Below are positions 63,640 to 64,000 of a stretch of 64,000 nt of DNA, piece by piece. Source of the stretch: Sphingomicrobium aestuariivivum (lineage in GTDB: Bacteria; Pseudomonadota; Alphaproteobacteria; Sphingomonadales; Sphingomonadaceae); the NCBI RefSeq assembly GCF_024721585.1, contig NZ_CP102629.1:1240001-1304000 (forward strand), written 5' to 3'. Every line of letters starts with the position of its first letter. Position 1 is the stretch's first letter. The translations under genes were made by a program, and so were the position numbers. Under the pieces are notes generated by a model. It searched no databases and was not told the DNA's origin. It saw nothing but the letters and a program-made list of their open reading frames with translations.

Positions 63640-64000
63640 TTACAAAAGGACCGCGCTGGCCAGCCCGAGGAAGGCGAGGAAGCCCATCGTGTCGGTCACG
63701 GTGGTCACGAACACGCTGCTCGCGACCGCAGGGTCGGCGCCGAAGCGGTCGAGGACGACGGGCACCAGCACGCCCGCGAGGCCGGCAACGAGGATGTTGA
63801 AGAGGATGGCGACGGCGATGACCGCGCCGATCATCGGGTCGAGGAAGATCGCCACCCCGACGCCGAGCACCAGCGCGATGGTCACCCCGTTCAACAACGC
63901 GACCAGCCCCTCGCGGCGGATCGCACGCCAGCGGTTCGACCCGGTAAGCTGGTTGGTGGCGAGCGCGCGCACGGTGACGGCGAGCGCCTGCGTGCCGGCA
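63640..64000 (-). CDS. mgtE: MgtE-type magnesium transporter, C-terminal membrane part, runs off the window
   Basis: The last 119 codons of a membrane protein: AGTQALAVTVRALATNQLTG, then REGLVALLNGVTIALVLGVG, FLDPMIGAVIAVAILFNILV, AGLAGVLVPVVLDRFGADPA and SSVFVTTVTDTMGFLAFLGL. This is the pore region of MgtE, including the conserved DP...A-V..SVF.TT.TD..GF pattern that binds magnesium. The N-terminal gating domains lie beyond the window. Transcribed towards the DUF1489 gene, 40 bases away. Confidence 0.93.
   Translation of the reverse strand, partial: AGTQALAVTVRALATNQLTGSNRWRAIRREGLVALLNGVTIALVLGVGVAIFLDPMIGAVIAVAILFNILVAGLAGVLVPVVLDRFGADPAVASSVFVTTVTDTMGFLAFLGLASAVLL

Noticed and set aside
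60000-64000. CRISPR-like short repeats in the GIN region
   Set aside because: The repeats are in-frame GSGD codons inside open reading frames, of variable sequence and spacing; there are no spacers and no cas genes.

Overview
The window is a chromosomal segment of a high-GC alphaproteobacterium, most likely of the order Sphingomonadales (Sphingomonas/Sphingomicrobium-like). This rests on the conserved alphaproteobacterial gene sets (cobT-cobS with a J-domain gene and bolA near rpmB; infA-maf-RNase E/G-yacG; xseA next to a DUF2093 gene; CarD, DUF1489 and ExoD genes), on a 1006-residue TonB-dependent receptor of sphingomonad type, and on protein sequences that read like sphingomonad orthologues. 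The genus is an inference. Gene density is very high: ATGA, TGATG and GTGA overlaps are common, neighbouring stop codons overlap in convergent pairs, and no gap without a gene exceeds about 215 bases. There is no IS element, prophage, integrase or CRISPR array.

Layout. 1-3.4 kb: a tyrosine-catabolism run on the minus strand (hmgA, fahA, start of a DUF4126 gene) behind two small membrane-protein genes. 3.5-7.7 kb: two uncharacterised membrane proteins, tRNA-Thr(GGT), a tiny basic protein and an M24B aminopeptidase P. 7.8-13.2 kb: five plus-strand genes, mostly joined by 4-base overlaps (S9A oligopeptidase, M1-like metallopeptidase, hotdog thioesterase, maleylacetoacetate isomerase, class II aldolase). 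maiA, the middle step of the hmgA-maiA-fahA route, therefore lies about 10 kb from its partners. 13.2-18.3 kb: a hotdog-like gene, a DJ-1/PfpI gene, a YbaY-META lipoprotein, tRNA-Pro(CGG), a ferredoxin-NADP reductase, a PHA-system protein and an M15 peptidase. 18.4-27.3 kb: clpB behind a heat-shock-like promoter, three tandem copies of a small secreted two-Cys protein, a 2OG-Fe(II) oxygenase, the TonB-dependent receptor and DUF2093.

27.3-34.7 kb: xseA and purD (divergent), two membrane proteins, a CorC/HlyC-type protein, an OmpA-family lipoprotein, tadA and rpmB. 34.7-41.8 kb: phytase-like esterase, cobT-cobS, DUF1428, an MpaB-type oxygenase, a J-domain protein, bolA and pirin. 41.8-49.4 kb: a secreted protein of unknown function, an epoxide-hydrolase-like enzyme, DUF2332, nusB, a secreted esterase, thiL and the proton-pumping pyrophosphatase hppA. 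49.5-53.8 kb: infA, maf, a short RNase E/G, a dienelactone hydrolase, yacG, tRNA-Phe(GAA) and nhaA. 53.8-60.8 kb: a DUF885-like lipoprotein, etfA/etfB, ExoD, sucC, dinB and carD. 60.9-64 kb: three tandem GIN-domain (DUF2807) genes, DUF1489 and the truncated end of an mgtE-type magnesium transporter.

Most of the window is ordinary core genome. The less ordinary parts are the two tandem triplications (small two-Cys proteins; GIN-domain proteins), the CobS/CobT ATPase pair with a J-domain protein and BolA but no cobalamin gene nearby, an M1-type zinc motif in a short putative lipoprotein, a stripped-down RNase E/G, and several regulatory-looking sites (a hairpin inside the clpB promoter, and an 11-base word at the same distance from the hppA and TonB-receptor start codons).
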